Both the position numbers and the translations under genes were made by a program. Below are positions 23,821 through 37,300 of a DNA stretch of 64,000 bases, piece after piece. A model generated the notes under the pieces. That model was not told the DNA's origin and ran no database searches. It saw nothing but the letters and a program-made list of their open reading frames with translations. Every line of letters begins with the position of its first letter. Position 1 is the first letter of the stretch. Source of the DNA: Phylloscopus collybita (taxonomy: Eukaryota; Chordata; Aves; Passeriformes; Phylloscopidae); assembly GCA_027886175.1 (NCBI GenBank), contig JAJNNQ010000009.1:5929001-5993000 (forward strand), in the 5' to 3' direction.

Positions 23821-25589
23821 CAGTGGTTGCAGCCATTTGTCATGCTGCCTTTTGGCTCTGGATTCAACAACCAGGCAGTCTGTCCCTTCAGGTCATGCAT
23901 CAAAACATCCCTAAATTATCTCAGTTAACTCTGGCAGGCTCCTCTCCCTTTGCACTCAGGTCACACCAACAGGGCTTGGCCATGTAAACTGTTCCAGTCA
24001 CTTTGGCATCACACAGCACACTGGAAATGTTCTCTCTGCTTCTTTCAGACCTTAACACAGGTAAGACTGAACATGTGCAAACACTAGACCTTCTTCTAGC
24101 ATAAAGAAGTGCTGCTCCTCTCTGGGGTTATCAACTGGAACAGGGCTACTCTGAGGTGTTCATGCTTTGTGCTTTATACACTCCTATCATTCGAGTGGGG
24201 ACTTTCCAGCAGCCTTTCATAAGAGTTTTGCTTTTGCACTGCTGCTGGTTTCTGCAGGATTACACAAGATAACTGGTGAAGCACTGGGAATGATGTTTGT
24301 TGAACTGAATGCTGTTATCTCCGTGCTTCAGTTTCCATATGCCCAAATCCAAGGGTAGTGCTGCTTTCCAGCTCTGTGAACGCCTTTGAACTCCGCTGCC
24401 AAGAAGAGCTGATAATGTGGATAGCGCAGTTACAACGAGCTTTGCTGCTCAAACACATCCCTGGGGTAAGACAAATAAAACCAGATAAATCCCCTATAAA
24501 TACACTTCTTACACTGGAGAAAAGCCACGTTCTGGCACCCCCGAGCAGACCACCTGATTGCCAAGCAGCTGGGACCTGCATCCTCTCTGAGGGAGAGGCA
24601 GCTGGGCAGAGGTGCAGAAGTAGCTGCTAGCTGATGGGCTGGTGGGGCACCAAGATCAGTGGTGCTGTCTCATGGACAGGGTATGCTGATATCCACAGGA
24701 CTGTGTTAGGAAAGTCTGAAAACACATGGGAATGTCTTGCTCATGCTCAGTGTCAGACACAAAAAGTAAACCCAAATTTATCTTCATTTCCCCATGACCA
24801 CAGGATGCTTCATGAAGTTAAGCAAGGTAGATGTTAGGAATGAGCAGGAGACAAATTCCTCTGGAACATCTCCTGAAGCTCATCACCTGAAGCTTGTAGA
24901 CCCTTCTTCACTGAGATACTGTGTCGTACCAGGAGACATGCTGAAACAGGTAGAAAAGGATAGACACAAACCCAAAGTTTCAAATACCTAAAACTTTGTG
25001 AAATGAGCCCCTGAGCAATGGATGGAAGACCCTGGTGACTTAGTTATTTCTCTCTTACACTCACCTACAGACTTAATTTGAAAGCTACAGTAGGCAACTG
25101 AAACAGTATAGAGTATATATTTATTTTTCTTTCATCATCTTTCTTTCCCCTTTAACAAGCATATTTAGAATCAGGGGGAAGAGACAAACAGAAGTAAATT
25201 AAAACCAAAGTAAAATTTGTTTTAGACCTATCAATAACCTGATACAACTGTAAATTTGAGAAACCAAGAAAAATCTTAATTTACCCACTTAGTTAATAAT
25301 TACAGCTCCTAAATAATAAGTCATTCTGTAGCCTGAAGTTCTTGTTCTGAGTATATATTTATATTAGCAGTTAAGTATACTTTTCATGGGCAATTAAGAC
25401 ATTATTGTTCCTAGCTATTCACAGACATCTCAGGAGGGAATGGGGAAAGACAGAATTGTAAAGCCATGAAGATAAAAAGAGCCCTTTCCTCATCTTGTGA
25501 TATTGATTTTCATAATATAAACAGAGGCACAGAATGCTGAATCTTGGTAATATACCTATTTTAAATGCCAGTTGTTGAGTAAATAGACC
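23821..25589. other. Unique non-coding DNA, no gene seen
   Basis: A patch at about 24325-24358 (cttcagtttccatatgccc) faintly resembles the 3' part of MIR but is too short to call. No coding signal. Confidence 0.5.
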
Positions 25590-25760
25590 TCTGTGGGGAT
25601 ATGTTTGTTTGAAAAGTCCTTTGGGATTAGGGAATATTAGCCCGGCTTTCAGCCTGAGACCTATTTTGTGAGGCGTCTTTGTTACTTTGTCAGCTTTCTA
25701 AAGCCTTTTATGATAGGTCTTGGCCCTGGTGATATTTATTCAAGTAAACCTAAGAATAAG
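25590..25760. promoter_or_regulatory. Enhancer-like non-coding block (candidate)
   Basis: Repeat-free sequence with GTTTGTTTG (FOX-like), GGGATTAGG (OTX/PITX-like), CCTTTTATGATAGG and GATATTTATTCAAGTAAAC, plus two CpGs in an otherwise CpG-poor area. Function is inferred from motif density. Confidence 0.3.
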
Positions 25761-28424
25761 AGTTAAGATGCAGCTGTTCCAACATTGTGGACATGTTTTG
25801 GTCTCCCTGTGTTTTGACTCAACCCTGAAGTGCAGGACACCTCAGAGTGACTAACAAAGTATTCAAACTCAGGCCTTCAGTTTAATTCTTAACCATTTTC
25901 CACAGACAGGACCTGCTTCTAATGAATTCTGGCCCTGAATAATTTTTCCTCAGACACAAGAACTGGTTAGTTATTTACTTTCCACCAGTTTGCACATAAG
26001 GCTCGGGGTTTGAACAGGGCTGTTCCTGGCACTTCTTGTAGCCCTGCATTCTGTCCTTCCTCCAAGGACTACAGGGTTTATATTTTTGTATTTGCCAGCC
26101 AAAGAAAATAAAACTAATCTCTGTCAAACAGGGCATCCTCTAGCTCCTTGACACAGGTTTGCCACATGGGAAGAGCATTCCCAGGCTAGACTGATCTTCC
26201 CTTGCTTGCTATTACACCAGGACAGTGAAGCCACTTTTATTATCAGTAGTTAATAAAAGGCAGAATTGGGGTTTTGCTGTGGTTCCTGTTAAGTCTTTGG
26301 CTTTTCCAGCTAATCTGAATCAAAATGCATGTATTCACTGGTTTCATCCTGCATCATCTAATTCAGACCTGATGTAAAATTGGAAGGTGAGTGTGGGTGT
26401 GATAGATCAGAGTGGGTGGTCATCAAGAAGAATCTTTTTATCAGATCAAATATTTCATCAGTCCCTTGACTGTTGCATATAGAATAATTTGACTTTTACT
26501 TATAATTTGAATATGCTAATAGTGTCAAATAAGGAAAAAACAAAATACATTATTAAAACCTTCAGTATGCCCAACTGTATTACAGCTCTTCTCCACAGTG
26601 TATCTACCCTTTTATAATCTACACATTAGATAAATGAAAAATACAAAAATACAAAATTGATTTCCATAAGAAAGGTGCTTTAAATCTGTACTTTAGTTCT
26701 ATGCTGTGTGACACAGGGACTGAAAATCACAGGACCACAGCTGACAGGGGAAAACCAGAAAATGAGGACTCCTATAACAATTTATGTTGCAATCCTCTAA
26801 ACTGTTCCTGTCCATCTTTCTCCAGGCTTTATAGACAAAGAGAAAAAGGAATCTTAAAATTCCTGAGAACCTAAACTCTCAGGTAGGGGAGAGGCCACAA
26901 CACGACACCTTTGCAGTGTGATCACGGTGAAATCACGTGTATAAACACAAAACTAGGGAGACATTGCAGAAATAAGCAAGCCATGGCTCTCATTTTCTGG
27001 GACATGGTGTGGATTTGACCTAATGTTCTCTGACTGTAACAAGTAGCAGGCATTAAACAACACTGTGGCCACAATCAGAAAATATTAAGGATATGTGAAA
27101 AAATAAAGGTGGAGGCCTGAGCAAAAGGTACTTAGCTGGGGACACATGGGTAGCATCAGGTGTTAATTAATCCTATAAAAGGGAAGTAAATTATGGTAGA
27201 TTAAATCAAAATCAGTGTCCTGGTTTAGTCATTCTAGGACAGTCAGGTGTCTAACTTTAGATATCTCCACCTATATGAGAGAGATCTTAACTCAAGCATC
27301 CAAATAAAACCTCTGATTTTCCTACACCTCATCTCTGTGACAGGAGGCTCAGGATATTTCTCCTTGTGTATGTCCTGCAGGTCTGTTCAGTACATGGGTA
27401 CTTGGAAAGAGTTTTGAAGTCCCTGTGCAGAAGGAACTGCCTTCCCCAAGTGTTATCATGAATACCCAGTCTCCCCCACCGTATTTGGAGAGCGTGGTGT
27501 TCCATTTCAATGGCAAACCCACAGCTGCAGCGTTGTTTGTTTCCACAGGTGGATTTGAAGTAGATGCCATCTTAATCACGGACCGTGAGAAATCATGGAC
27601 CCCTATTCCAGAGGCAAGATCTTCCACAAACACAGGGCTTGCTTTGGGAAGGAATTTCTCTGAGCAGAACACAGAGGGATTGTAGGATCAGACAGAAACC
27701 CACTGTTAGTGAAGTCGAAGAGAAAAACCTGGGCAGAATTCAGACCTTAATTCAGGTAAATAAAATAGCACATTTCTATGAAAAGATTCACAAATAAGTT
27801 AAGATTTTTAAAATAAACCTTTTCTGGAAGATGCAGCATACAGTATTCTCTTCCAGGAATGACAGTATAAGATATAATAACCATTAGAGTTTTCATATTT
27901 ACTCACTAAGTACAGAAAAATAGAGTTGCAAAACAAACTAGGATGGAATTGAAATAATGCTTACAGTCTGTTCTGCTCTGAGTGCTTAGAAAGCATGTTT
28001 TAGGGTTCCTCCCCCTAACCCAAATCTCCTCTAAACTCAGGTATCAATTCCCAGCTGGATCCTTCAGCTCCCTTTGTAGACACAGCAAGAGGCAGAAGGT
28101 GCCCTGCCCTCTCAGGACTTTGGGGCGTTCATCTCTTTCCATTGGCAACACAGGGAGCTCAGCCCTGACTTTCCACTGAATTTGAAGGCAGCAAAACTTT
28201 GGGAATTCCACCCAGACTGCACCCTCCCTGGCTCTGGGGCCAAGGATCTGCTCGCTTGTTCAAGAAAAACATGTATAAGTAGTTGTTCAACACGAGCACA
28301 TACCTGAAACTCAGTGGAAATTAGGTGGATGAGGAAGTGTGTTGCTTAAAGCACAGCACATGAATATGCAGGGCAGGGGAGGGTGGAAAGAAGTCTTTTA
28401 CATTCATTTAGGTTAAAGAATTCA
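25761..28424. other. Unique non-coding DNA, no gene seen
   Basis: Includes overlapping 86- and 107-codon frames on opposite strands at 27349-27685. I could not attach a family or splice sites to either. Otherwise AT-rich unique sequence. Confidence 0.5.
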
Positions 28425-28600
28425 TTTTGACTCATGCACAGTCACTCTCTGTGACTATTCCACAGCCGAACTATGTGAGCATGAAAGTTTGTCGACAGCA
28501 AATGTTCAGCTATTTTGTGAAAGCAAACTTGGAGGTTTAAAATGTGGGCTGTGTTTAAAATTCAAGTTGCTTTCACCAACCAGAATTGCATGTTGCTTCA
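28425..28600. promoter_or_regulatory. Enhancer-like non-coding block (candidate)
   Basis: Contains TTTGACTCATGCA (AP-1-like TGACTCA), TGACTATTCC, GTTTGTCGACAG (TALE-like TGTCGACA) and TTGTGAAAGCAAAC in repeat-free sequence. Candidate only. Confidence 0.28.
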
Positions 28601-29612
28601 TCTATGTACAGGACTGAGTACACTGGCAGTGCTGCCAGAATGAAGGAACAATAATTCTTTCATGAGATCACCAAGTAAATATAAGTATCATGTTCATGGA
28701 CTATTCATACAGCAAAAAATAACAATAATCCAGGCAAAGATCATCTCTAACATAATTACAGCACTGCACCTCCCAACCATTGCATGCTAACGCTGGCCAT
28801 GTTGACCATTTATGTGCAGAACATTTTATTGGTGTCTCCATAAAAGAATCTTCTCTCTCCTGCAGGGAGAACTAATTAACAAAAATAAACCCAACCCTTG
28901 GAACCTAAGTATGTCTGCCAGTAACTTATTAAGTTCCACCACCTCATCATTTTGTGCTAGAAATGACCTCCTGAAATCAGCTCTCGAAGGACCTCAACAG
29001 ACAATTCTGGCAATCCCCTTCATCCAAAGGCACACGATGCTGCCATCCTCAGTGTCTCTCTGTCACCCAGGCATGGAGCTTTCACCCTGTATCTGACAGG
29101 ATTTTTGAGGACTTTTCCAGAGACAGTTAGTCTCCCTGACCCATTCCTCATCTCCAAGGATGGGAAGATAACACTTTAACAGTAAGATATTCTTGGGGAT
29201 GTGGTTGCTGCCAGACAACTTTTGGCTCCTGAGAGGGATCATTGTCAAGAAAGGTTTCCAAATACGTCCTATAAAACTTAAGTCACTGTCACACTGCTCA
29301 GCTGTCTGCCTGTGCTTATTAGATTGTTGTGTCTTCTTTACCACTTTCCTAGGATTGAGGCAGGCTTGTTTGTTTGTTTGTTGTTTTGTTTTGTTTTTGC
29401 TACTAACAGAGTGGATAAAATAATTAATTTCTAAGATGAGGCTGAGGGACTCCTGTGTCATCCCAGAGTAACAAATTCAAGTCAGAGAAGACATCAAGTA
29501 TAATTCAGTTTGGCAGATTCTGATATACAGAAACAAAAGTTATTTTCACAAACATTTAATAATATTTTCCCCTTACTCTCCTTCTTTACCCCAATTTTCC
29601 TTTTTTTACCTT
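28601..29612. other. Unique non-coding DNA with a TTTG/TTTTG tract
   Basis: A (TTTG)n/(TTTTG)n tract lies at 29365-29397 and explains the overlapping frames around it. No gene or transposon recognised. Confidence 0.55.
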
Positions 29613-29664
29613 TTTAGCCAAACTATTATAAATACTGCATCAGGTTTAGCCAAACCATTATAAA
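29613..29664. repeat. Local 20-bp direct repeat, 32-bp period
   Basis: TTTAGCCAAACTATTATAAA at 29613 recurs as TTTAGCCAAACCATTATAAA at 29645, with one mismatch. This is a small local duplication or paired motif. Confidence 0.85.
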
Positions 29665-30259
29665 GATTTCATTGAATTTAATTTCAAAGACAGGAAAACA
29701 CCATTCCCCAAAATGTACTTAAAAATGAAACATACAGAAGTCACAGACTGATGCCTAAGGCTCCATACCTGGCAGGAAGGAAGCTTTGGGTATAATGATT
29801 CCAAGGAATATATTGAATAATTAGGCCATAGATATTGCTATGGCATGTCCACAGAGAAATTGTATTGCATACCTTTACAACAGAAAATGCATCAACAAAA
29901 TAAAAAATGTATAGCTACTTCTTAATTCAAAATAAATCCTTATACTTTTATAAAACCCTCTCTTTGTTCAGTCATCTGTCACAACACTACCTTGCCCCAC
30001 AGAGATGCTGTAGGAAACAAAGTTTTGTGTACAGAGGGCAGATACGCAGAGCACTCACACCCTCCTGTAAACTTCCTCAAAAGGGACAATCTCTTGCCAT
30101 GCGTGTTTTTACTGTAAAAAGTAGTAAGTTAGTTCTCTTCTAAATGGTACAAATACACCCATAAAGCACTGTTACCCTGACTCCAGTCAAATCTCAACAT
30201 CCATAAACATCTATGTCTTTGCAAGCCCTCTGCTAGCTGGAGAGGGCTAAAGGTGCCCA
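29665..30259. other. Unique non-coding DNA, no gene seen
   Basis: AT-rich, short frames only. Confidence 0.5.
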
Positions 30260-30570
30260 TTTGGTCACTTACTGCAGCAATTCATTGAGCTGTGCTGTCC
30301 TTTTTGCTTGCAACTCTGTGAACACATCGCCAGAAGCATTTTGCTCCTGCACATTATTTCAGGAGCCTTCTGCACACCTTTCCTCTTGCACTGTACCCAG
30401 CCTTTATTGAACCTTCCCTGGCTGGAGCTGGACCCATTTAACAGGATCGGGTCAGCCCAATAAATTACAGGGCTGTTTCTGACAGCTCAGAACGTGTGTG
30501 GGAAATGCTCCTTTTGGAAGCCATTGGTAGGAAGTATCCCAGACACACAGATGGGGAGCATGTGTCCACT
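30260..30570. promoter_or_regulatory. Enhancer-like non-coding block (candidate)
   Basis: Repeat-free, moderately GC sequence with CAATTCATTGAG, AACACATCGCC, CAATAAATTACAGG and CTGACAGCTC (TALE-like). It lacks long frames. Function is inferred only. Confidence 0.25.
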
Positions 30571-31312
30571 GAAATTAAATGGAGCTGGGGCAACGCACCC
30601 AGAATAAAACATTCAGCCTTTTAGTAGTGGAAGGCTGTTAAAAGAACTTGGTGATGACACTCGTGCAACCCAATATCTCCATTGATGATATACACTTATT
30701 TCAACCACCTAATGAAACTGGGTGGGTTGATTACTTTATTGCTTTCTTGAATTCAAAAGCATATGAAGGAAAAATTAAATGACCATTCTCCCCATGGCGG
30801 AGGTTCTGTTTTCAATTGGTATCTTGTTTCATTCATTTTCTCCATGTTTAAATGCTGTTCTACCTCCTTACACTGAGAAAGTTTGAACAAATATACAACC
30901 CACCAAAATTTAGAAAAAGGGTTTCTGGTTTCCAGTCTAATCTTATTGAACCCAGTGAAAAGCCACCTTATGGAAAGATTCAGGAAATCTCTTAAGGATG
31001 GTCATATATCTGTCCTTGCTCAGAAGTACTTTAAGAATGTGCTTAGCTCCACTTCACTGGGAATTAAGCACATGTTAAAATTTTTCCCTTTAAGAAGTTC
31101 CCCTTGGTCCACCACCTGCTTGCAGATGATTGGTGTCCTCATCCCTCAGCCATGTAGAATTAAGCTTTGCTATGGCAGATGCCTAACCACTAATTCAGCA
31201 GTGGTGAAGGGATCAGTGACAGGAGCCTGGGCACCTAGTCTTTTAAAATTCAAACTCTCTGAATGTCAGGGGACTGCAGGTTTACTCCAAAACCACATAT
31301 CAGCAAAAGCAA
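30571..31312. other. Unique non-coding DNA, no gene recognised
   Basis: A 152-codon plus-strand frame (30883-31341) starts at a non-ATG codon, runs into the A tract of the CR1 tail and shows no domain. I treat it as chance. Confidence 0.5.
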
Positions 31313-31388
31313 AAAAAAAAAAACCAAACCCAAAATCTTGAAATATTGAATAGATCCCTTCCAATCCCTATTCTGTGATTCTGTGAAT
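31313..31388 (+). mobile_element. CR1 LINE 3'-terminal fragment
   Basis: After an A-rich stretch, 'gatcccttccaatcccta' and TTCTGTGATTCTGTGAAT match the last bases of CR1 and its 8-bp terminal repeat. Only the extreme 3' end is preserved. Confidence 0.75.
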
Positions 31389-33824
31389 ATCAAGGAGGCA
31401 GTAGGGGATGGAAAAACTGATGTTTTTCTTGTTTGTCATCTTTGGTCTTTGTAAGTGTGGAGTGCTCTGGAAAAAGAGCACACTTAGGGTTTGCCACAGC
31501 CATAGATCTCTGCTCTGTCATTATAGAGAGACAAATTCTCACCAATTGCACAGTAGAGGGAAACTGTAGAACTGTGCAGATTATCTGTTGCTGTACATCC
31601 TCACTTGGCTGAGGAGCTGGAAGTGTTTAAGCCCAGGAGAAGATAAATTATTCAAAATTCATGTTATCCTGAGCTGACACACCTTGCTCTTACTCACCTT
31701 GCTCTCTTACACCCTCATTCTCAGAGCCCCTCTTCATTTCCTGCTGTACCTGTAGTACCTCAGATTGGTGTTTTGGGCCAGTCTTGCACTCAAAGGTGAA
31801 AATCTGAAATGGACCATTCCTGGACAAAACATTAATGTACCCAGATACAAGGGAGATGATTAATTTTTCCAGCCAAGGAAGGCCTGGTTATTTTTCCCCA
31901 CCTACACACCTCAGAGGAACAAACAGTAAATCCATCATTAGTGTTGTTGCACACATTTCAGCAATAAAGTACATAATGCACTGCTGCTGAAACGAAAATC
32001 TTGTAGTGTTAAAATCAGTTTGTCACAGAAGGAGCTGGCAGGCTGCCCTGCCCATTGAAACAACAAATTGACACCAGTTATACCCTCAAATGAAGGAATC
32101 AAGCAGCCAAGGGATCCCAGAGGCCTGAGTGTAAGCTGAAGCTGTGAAATGTGCAAAGATTACCAATTAATTTATATTGAAAAAAATAATGAAAACAATC
32201 AACATCTTGTAGCCTTTAGCAATATTTTGAAAAAAAGAATATTATTCTTGTCCACCTACAAACTTTATGGAGATTTTTTCAGAAGCTGAAGGCCAACTTA
32301 TTAATGGAAGTTGATGGCCCACAGGGTTCTGCAGACAAGAAGCACTTATTTTTATAAAATACACTGAATTAAATCCATATAGGAGAAATGCCAAGTCTCT
32401 GTTCTTGGATAGCTGTCCCTGGAATCTCCAAACTAGGACTCTACAGGTGACTGAGGTTAGCAAGTCTGCACCAGAGAGAAAAGACAAGGAATTGGTAAAA
32501 TAAGCAGAATGAACAATGACCTCAAACTAGACCAATTCTATTGATTATTCACATGGATAGGAATTAAATTGTCCTTCCCAATGTCTGTGGTAATACAGTT
32601 TGGAAAAATAATGGAGAGTGCCCTAGGCAAAGATCCAAATGTCTCAAGACTGTTCCTTGTGAGCCCTTAGTCTTCACTTTTCTCACTTCACATCTCTGGC
32701 TTCTCCTACTTCATGGTCTCCAAGGGCAGAGACTCACTTGGGTCCTTTGGATGTGAGAATCTGGCACCATCAACGCTTTTGATGAGATCAAAAGAAGGGA
32801 AGTTTAATTAACACAGGCAAGCCTGCAAATTCATGTCCAGTCCTTCCTTATGGGATGTGACCTGTGCCTTCCACTCACTCCTTCCCAGTGGAAAGGAGAT
32901 GCTGAAGATCTCAAAGATTATTGTCTTCTGCATATGATGGATTTGAAATGCTTTTTAAAGTTCAGATACGAAATTCTCTCCCTGGGCACCAGCTGAGACA
33001 TGATAATGTGTTTTGTGTGCTTTCTGACAGCTTAAATACCATTTTCTAGGGCTCTTGCTGAGGTTTAAACTGATGTGTTTTATTTTCCCTTCACTGAAGG
33101 TTAACAGGGTAGTCAGGGCTGTCCTCTGTGCCTCAGATGACTTGCTGTCACTTTGGGAGATGCAGCTACTCCAATAATTGTTACTACTGGACAAGACCAC
33201 CTGATTTCACCAGTGTTTAGTCAAGATCCACTGGATCTTCACTTGAGGGACACATACTAGCTCCTGGAAATGAAAGAAGTCATTCAAAGCTTAGAAGCTA
33301 CTTCCAGCCCTCTATGAGCCCAGTTTGGGAAATTTCAAGCTCAGCATTCAAACTTTCCATGAGCTGCAAAGGAACCCACAGAAGTATCTGGCAAAGATAG
33401 ACCTGGCAGATAAAATCTACAGCTCCAATAACCATGGGCTCTCCACCTGGCTCCTAGGAGTTACTTATCTTATAATTTCTGTCCCTCTAGCTCCTTCCCT
33501 ACACATCTTTTCTTTGCAAGTGCCTAATACCTTGTCTTTCATAAATGGCGTATGATATTCAGTAAAGCAAGTGTTGCCAGTTTTTCTTTGGCCTTGAATT
33601 GCTGCTTCTATTTCAGACATGGGCAACAGGGCTTGAGTACACAAACATTTGTTTAATTTTTCCAGCTCTGCTATATGATCTAACAGAAATGAAAACCTCA
33701 TTCTGCTAATCTCACCCTGTTGTCCTAGGGATAGTCACACTGACAGAGCTGTTGTATGAGGACAAAATGTGAACCTATAACAAGCAAAACTCTCTCTCTA
33801 TGCGTTGGAGGTTCTGTCTCAGTG
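31389..33824. other. Unique non-coding DNA, no gene seen
   Basis: Short overlapping frames. No recognisable repeats or RNA genes. Confidence 0.5.
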
Positions 33825-33920
33825 ACTCTTTGCCAAGCTTGTGCAGCAATCAAAAACTAATCCTTTAATGTTTGTATACAATTTGCAAGATAAAGTGATT
33901 AGAGAGTCTTTGACAGGTGA
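33825..33920. promoter_or_regulatory. Short enhancer-like patch (candidate)
   Basis: Packed AT-rich factor-like words occur here: AACTAATCCTTTAATG (OTX/PITX-like TAATCC), TTTGTATACAA (palindromic), GATAAAGTGATTAG and TTTGACAG. Candidate only. Confidence 0.28.
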
Positions 33921-34250
33921 GGGAAGGGCTTCAAGACCCCAGTCTTGTTGTCCAGTATGTGTTAATTCCCCACAGGTTTGACTGTCCCATCTTTAAAGCC
34001 CTTTGGTCACAGAATATATGCAGCCTGCTCAAACAACCCAGGTAAGTCCACCTTTGTCTTTTTCCTTAGAAAGACTGTTTTTACCTGACAAGGTGTGTGG
34101 AAGTCATTACTGACCTCACTTAAACCAATAGCTTGTTGTAGTCACCGCTTGAGTTCTCAACAAATGTGCAAATGTCTGAAATGTCTCTACACAGCATTCA
34201 TTTAATGAACACCTTTGTGCTTCTTTGTACATTAAGCAGTCCTTTTCTTG

Positions 34251-34345
34251 CAGTTTTTTTATTGGGAGAAAGAGGTGTTACCCATGTGGGAGCTGAACCC
34301 GTGATCACAGGTTGGGAGATCAGTATCTCGTGCATGAGGCCACTC
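34251..34345 (-). ncRNA. tRNA-like pseudogene or tRNA-derived SINE head
   Basis: On the minus strand, GGGTTCAGCTCCCAC resembles a tRNA B box/T arm. Upstream, GAGA-TACTGA-TCTC could be a degenerate anticodon arm, and GAGTGGCC resembles an A box. TAACACC, a possible acceptor-stem 3' half, follows but lacks its 5' partner. The element is followed by AATAAAAAAA, an A-tail, which suggests a retroposed copy. It cannot be a working tRNA: the acceptor stem is unpaired and the anticodon loop is one base short. Confidence 0.35.
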
Positions 34346-37300
34346 ATGCACAATGTATGACTTGGATCAGAAAAATCTGTTGAAATTCTCTCTCTGCCAA
34401 ACTCTCTTCCATGAAAGCTAAACTCTTGGACAATTTTTTATGTTTAGTAATTGAAGAAAAATGATGTCATCATTGGAGGGAATCAGTCTGGTGCATCTCA
34501 GCAGAGGGAGCAGGACAGCACAATACACTGGATGGATGGATTGCATGCTGACAATATAAATTGGACACCCATAGGGATATCCTTCCTTTTAAAGCTGCCT
34601 AAGTGAGAAAAGGTGATCTGCACATTTCTACAATCAGGGAATGTTGTCTGTTTCCCGATTCTGGCGCCAACTCTGCATTTAAATTCCAACCATATTGTTA
34701 CAGTCCATTAATTTTTGTAGACTGAAGCTGTTGCAGTGCCACACAGGGAAAATATGTAGCACAGATGTGTTTGCTGTTATGAATTTTTCCTCTTTTTTTA
34801 ATGTTTTTAGAAATAGCTGTAAAATAAAATAATAAAAGCACTCCAAACAATTCATACACAGACTAAAATTAAATCCACATCACTCTTGGGCTGGTTGCAG
34901 AGTTGTAGTGATAAAGCTGGGAACACTCCTGCCACCTATTTGCAGTGTAATTAGAGTTCATTTGAAGTTTGATGGAATTTCATTCCTATTCTGAAAGACA
35001 TCTGTTGCAATAAGTTCATTTCTTGGACCAAAGGAAAGCCATTCAGAAAAATTAATAGCAAAGGGCAACTATGCTGCAAGCATCTGAGAGGGGTCTAGCT
35101 TGCTCAGGTTTTTATGGATGGAATGAAAATGCCATTAAAAGCAGCTCTAGAGCATTTGCTCAGAGGAACTTGTCCTGTAACGTGTTGAGCTTGTTGCAGT
35201 TATTCTTTCTCTCTGTGTCACTAATTTTGAACAGCAGGATAAAGGCAGTTGGAGGACACCACCACAGCAGGCACAGAAATACTTGTTGTCGGAATAATTC
35301 CCTGCATTAGGAGGGTGAGCTAAAAAGACACAGGGCCAAATCTGGCTTGCATTAATGCCCCTGTTAGCACATGACTTACAGAAAAATACCAATAATGCTT
35401 GGATGTGGTCCTCCTGTGCCCTGTGTACCAGGAAACCCAAAAGAGTTGCTGTTTGCAGAAATGACACTGCAAATTAGCCACTCCTTGGCACCCTTTTCCC
35501 ATCTGAGTTTGTTGTGTAAAGTAGGAAAGATGTGAATTCCTTTAGGTTCCCTCCAGATCTGGGGTGTCACTGTTGTTTTATGTGACTATAGTATGTTTAT
35601 CAGGTCTTGCCTTTTTTAACAAGAGAAAGATTATGACCTAACAAAAAACCTTTTGTAATTATCTATTCACCCCTTCTTCCAAATGGACATTTTAATACCC
35701 CCAAAAGGTAAATTAAACATTCCTCACAGACATATATGATATCTTCTATATATACCATACAGACACCTATATACATGCTGACAGCAAGCATATACCTACA
35801 TCTACATAATTGCCAATTAGTATTGAATTAGCAGAGGAAACAGAAAATTAGTAATTTTAGTGCCAGCACTGGTATCTTGACATCTATACAAGTTTAATAC
35901 TGTATTACACCTCACCACAGACAGCAGGAGTAACTTCATTGCAGCAAAAGAAAGAGATACACATTTTGCAGGTTCCATGGTATTTATAAAATCCTTTCCA
36001 TACAGTTTCATGCCTTTTTTTTTTGGTAAGGTTTTATTCAACTCAGCTTGGCAAGTGCAGTCGTCATGGTCCTGTTGACTTAATAGGGTGATGACAATTT
36101 GCATCTGCAGAGGATGAATCCCAGGAGAAGGAGAAACTTCCTTTGGAGAAAAGTGCTAGCGTGGCCAGAGTTTATCAGGAAAACCTGCACAAGGAAGTGT
36201 AGGCCCTAACAAGATGCACATATTGCATTGATTTTCTGCACCACTGAGAGAAGGAGGTGACTACACTGAATGCAATTTCTTCTACAGTGTCTGGAACATA
36301 CTTAGCTGTGTCATCAGGAACAATTTTTAAGAAAATGAAGACTTTACCATAGCTATTAAAAATGTAGCAATAAAGCAAAAAATCTTATGAGGTGGTGACA
36401 TAAGTGGTCATAATTTATTTTTATGAGAAAACAATATAGTGAAGACTGAGCCAGACTCTTCCTAGAGGTGCATGTTGGGCAAGAGGCCATGGAGACAACT
36501 CTCATAAGTAAAACTTCTGGGTATTAGGAAAAAAAATCTCCCAGTGAGAGTAGTCAGATATTTGAGCAATTTGCCCAGTGAGATTGTACAATGTCTGTCC
36601 CTGAGGATATGCAAAACTCAGCTGGAATAAGTCCTGAGCAACCTGATCTAAGCTGGCTCTTTTTTAGCAAGTGGTCAGACGATGCGATTTTCAAAAATCT
36701 CTTTTACCATACGTTGTTCTTCTTCCATGAGTCTGTGATGAGAATTACTTAATTTACAGGAGTAAAACAGCTTTGCTGTATTCCCAGTTCTTAAACGGAC
36801 TCCTCTGACAGAGACTGGAAAGCCATAGAAATTCTCAGTTTTAGTTTTCTTACATGAGAAATGGAAACTAAAGTATTTGTCTAATCACAGTGGCATATGT
36901 GTAGCGTAGACCATCATTGTCTGCCAAGTGTTTCAGGTACTTAGAGGACTGATATCATACACACATTTAAACACATTATGAATAGCTATTAAATAGTAAG
37001 AGCAACACTTGAACTTGTTTTTAGAAATCATATATGTCCTGTCCTTTGGCAACCGGGTCATAATTCTTGACAATGTCCTTTCAAGTATTGCCTGGAGAGC
37101 TGGGACAAGCTCTGAGTTGCCTGTGACTTGTCTGTGAAGTGTGTTCTCCAGAAGAGGTGATTTTCATGCCTTCACCTGCCCCATTACATCAAACCTACTT
37201 GAAACCTGGTCTGAAAGTTTTCAGGTGCCAAATGAAGGCAAAACAGGTCCTTAGACAAATAAGGGAATTCCTGCTATTTGGAGTACATGAGAAGTATCTA

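Noticed and set aside
27349..27685. Opposing 107- and 86-codon frames
   Set aside because: Mutually antisense with no recognised family and no splice-site pair bounding either.
30883..31341. 152-codon plus-strand frame
   Set aside because: Non-ATG start, and it ends inside the A-rich stretch before a CR1 tail. No domain or splice evidence.
33976..34041. 66-base segment between CCCCACAG and CAG|GTAAGT, open in two plus-strand frames
   Set aside because: Too short to judge, the pyrimidine tract is modest, and such pairs occur often by chance in 64 kb.
36828..36870. MIR-like CTCAGTTTTAGTTTTCTTAC patch
   Set aside because: Too short and AT-rich to separate from chance.
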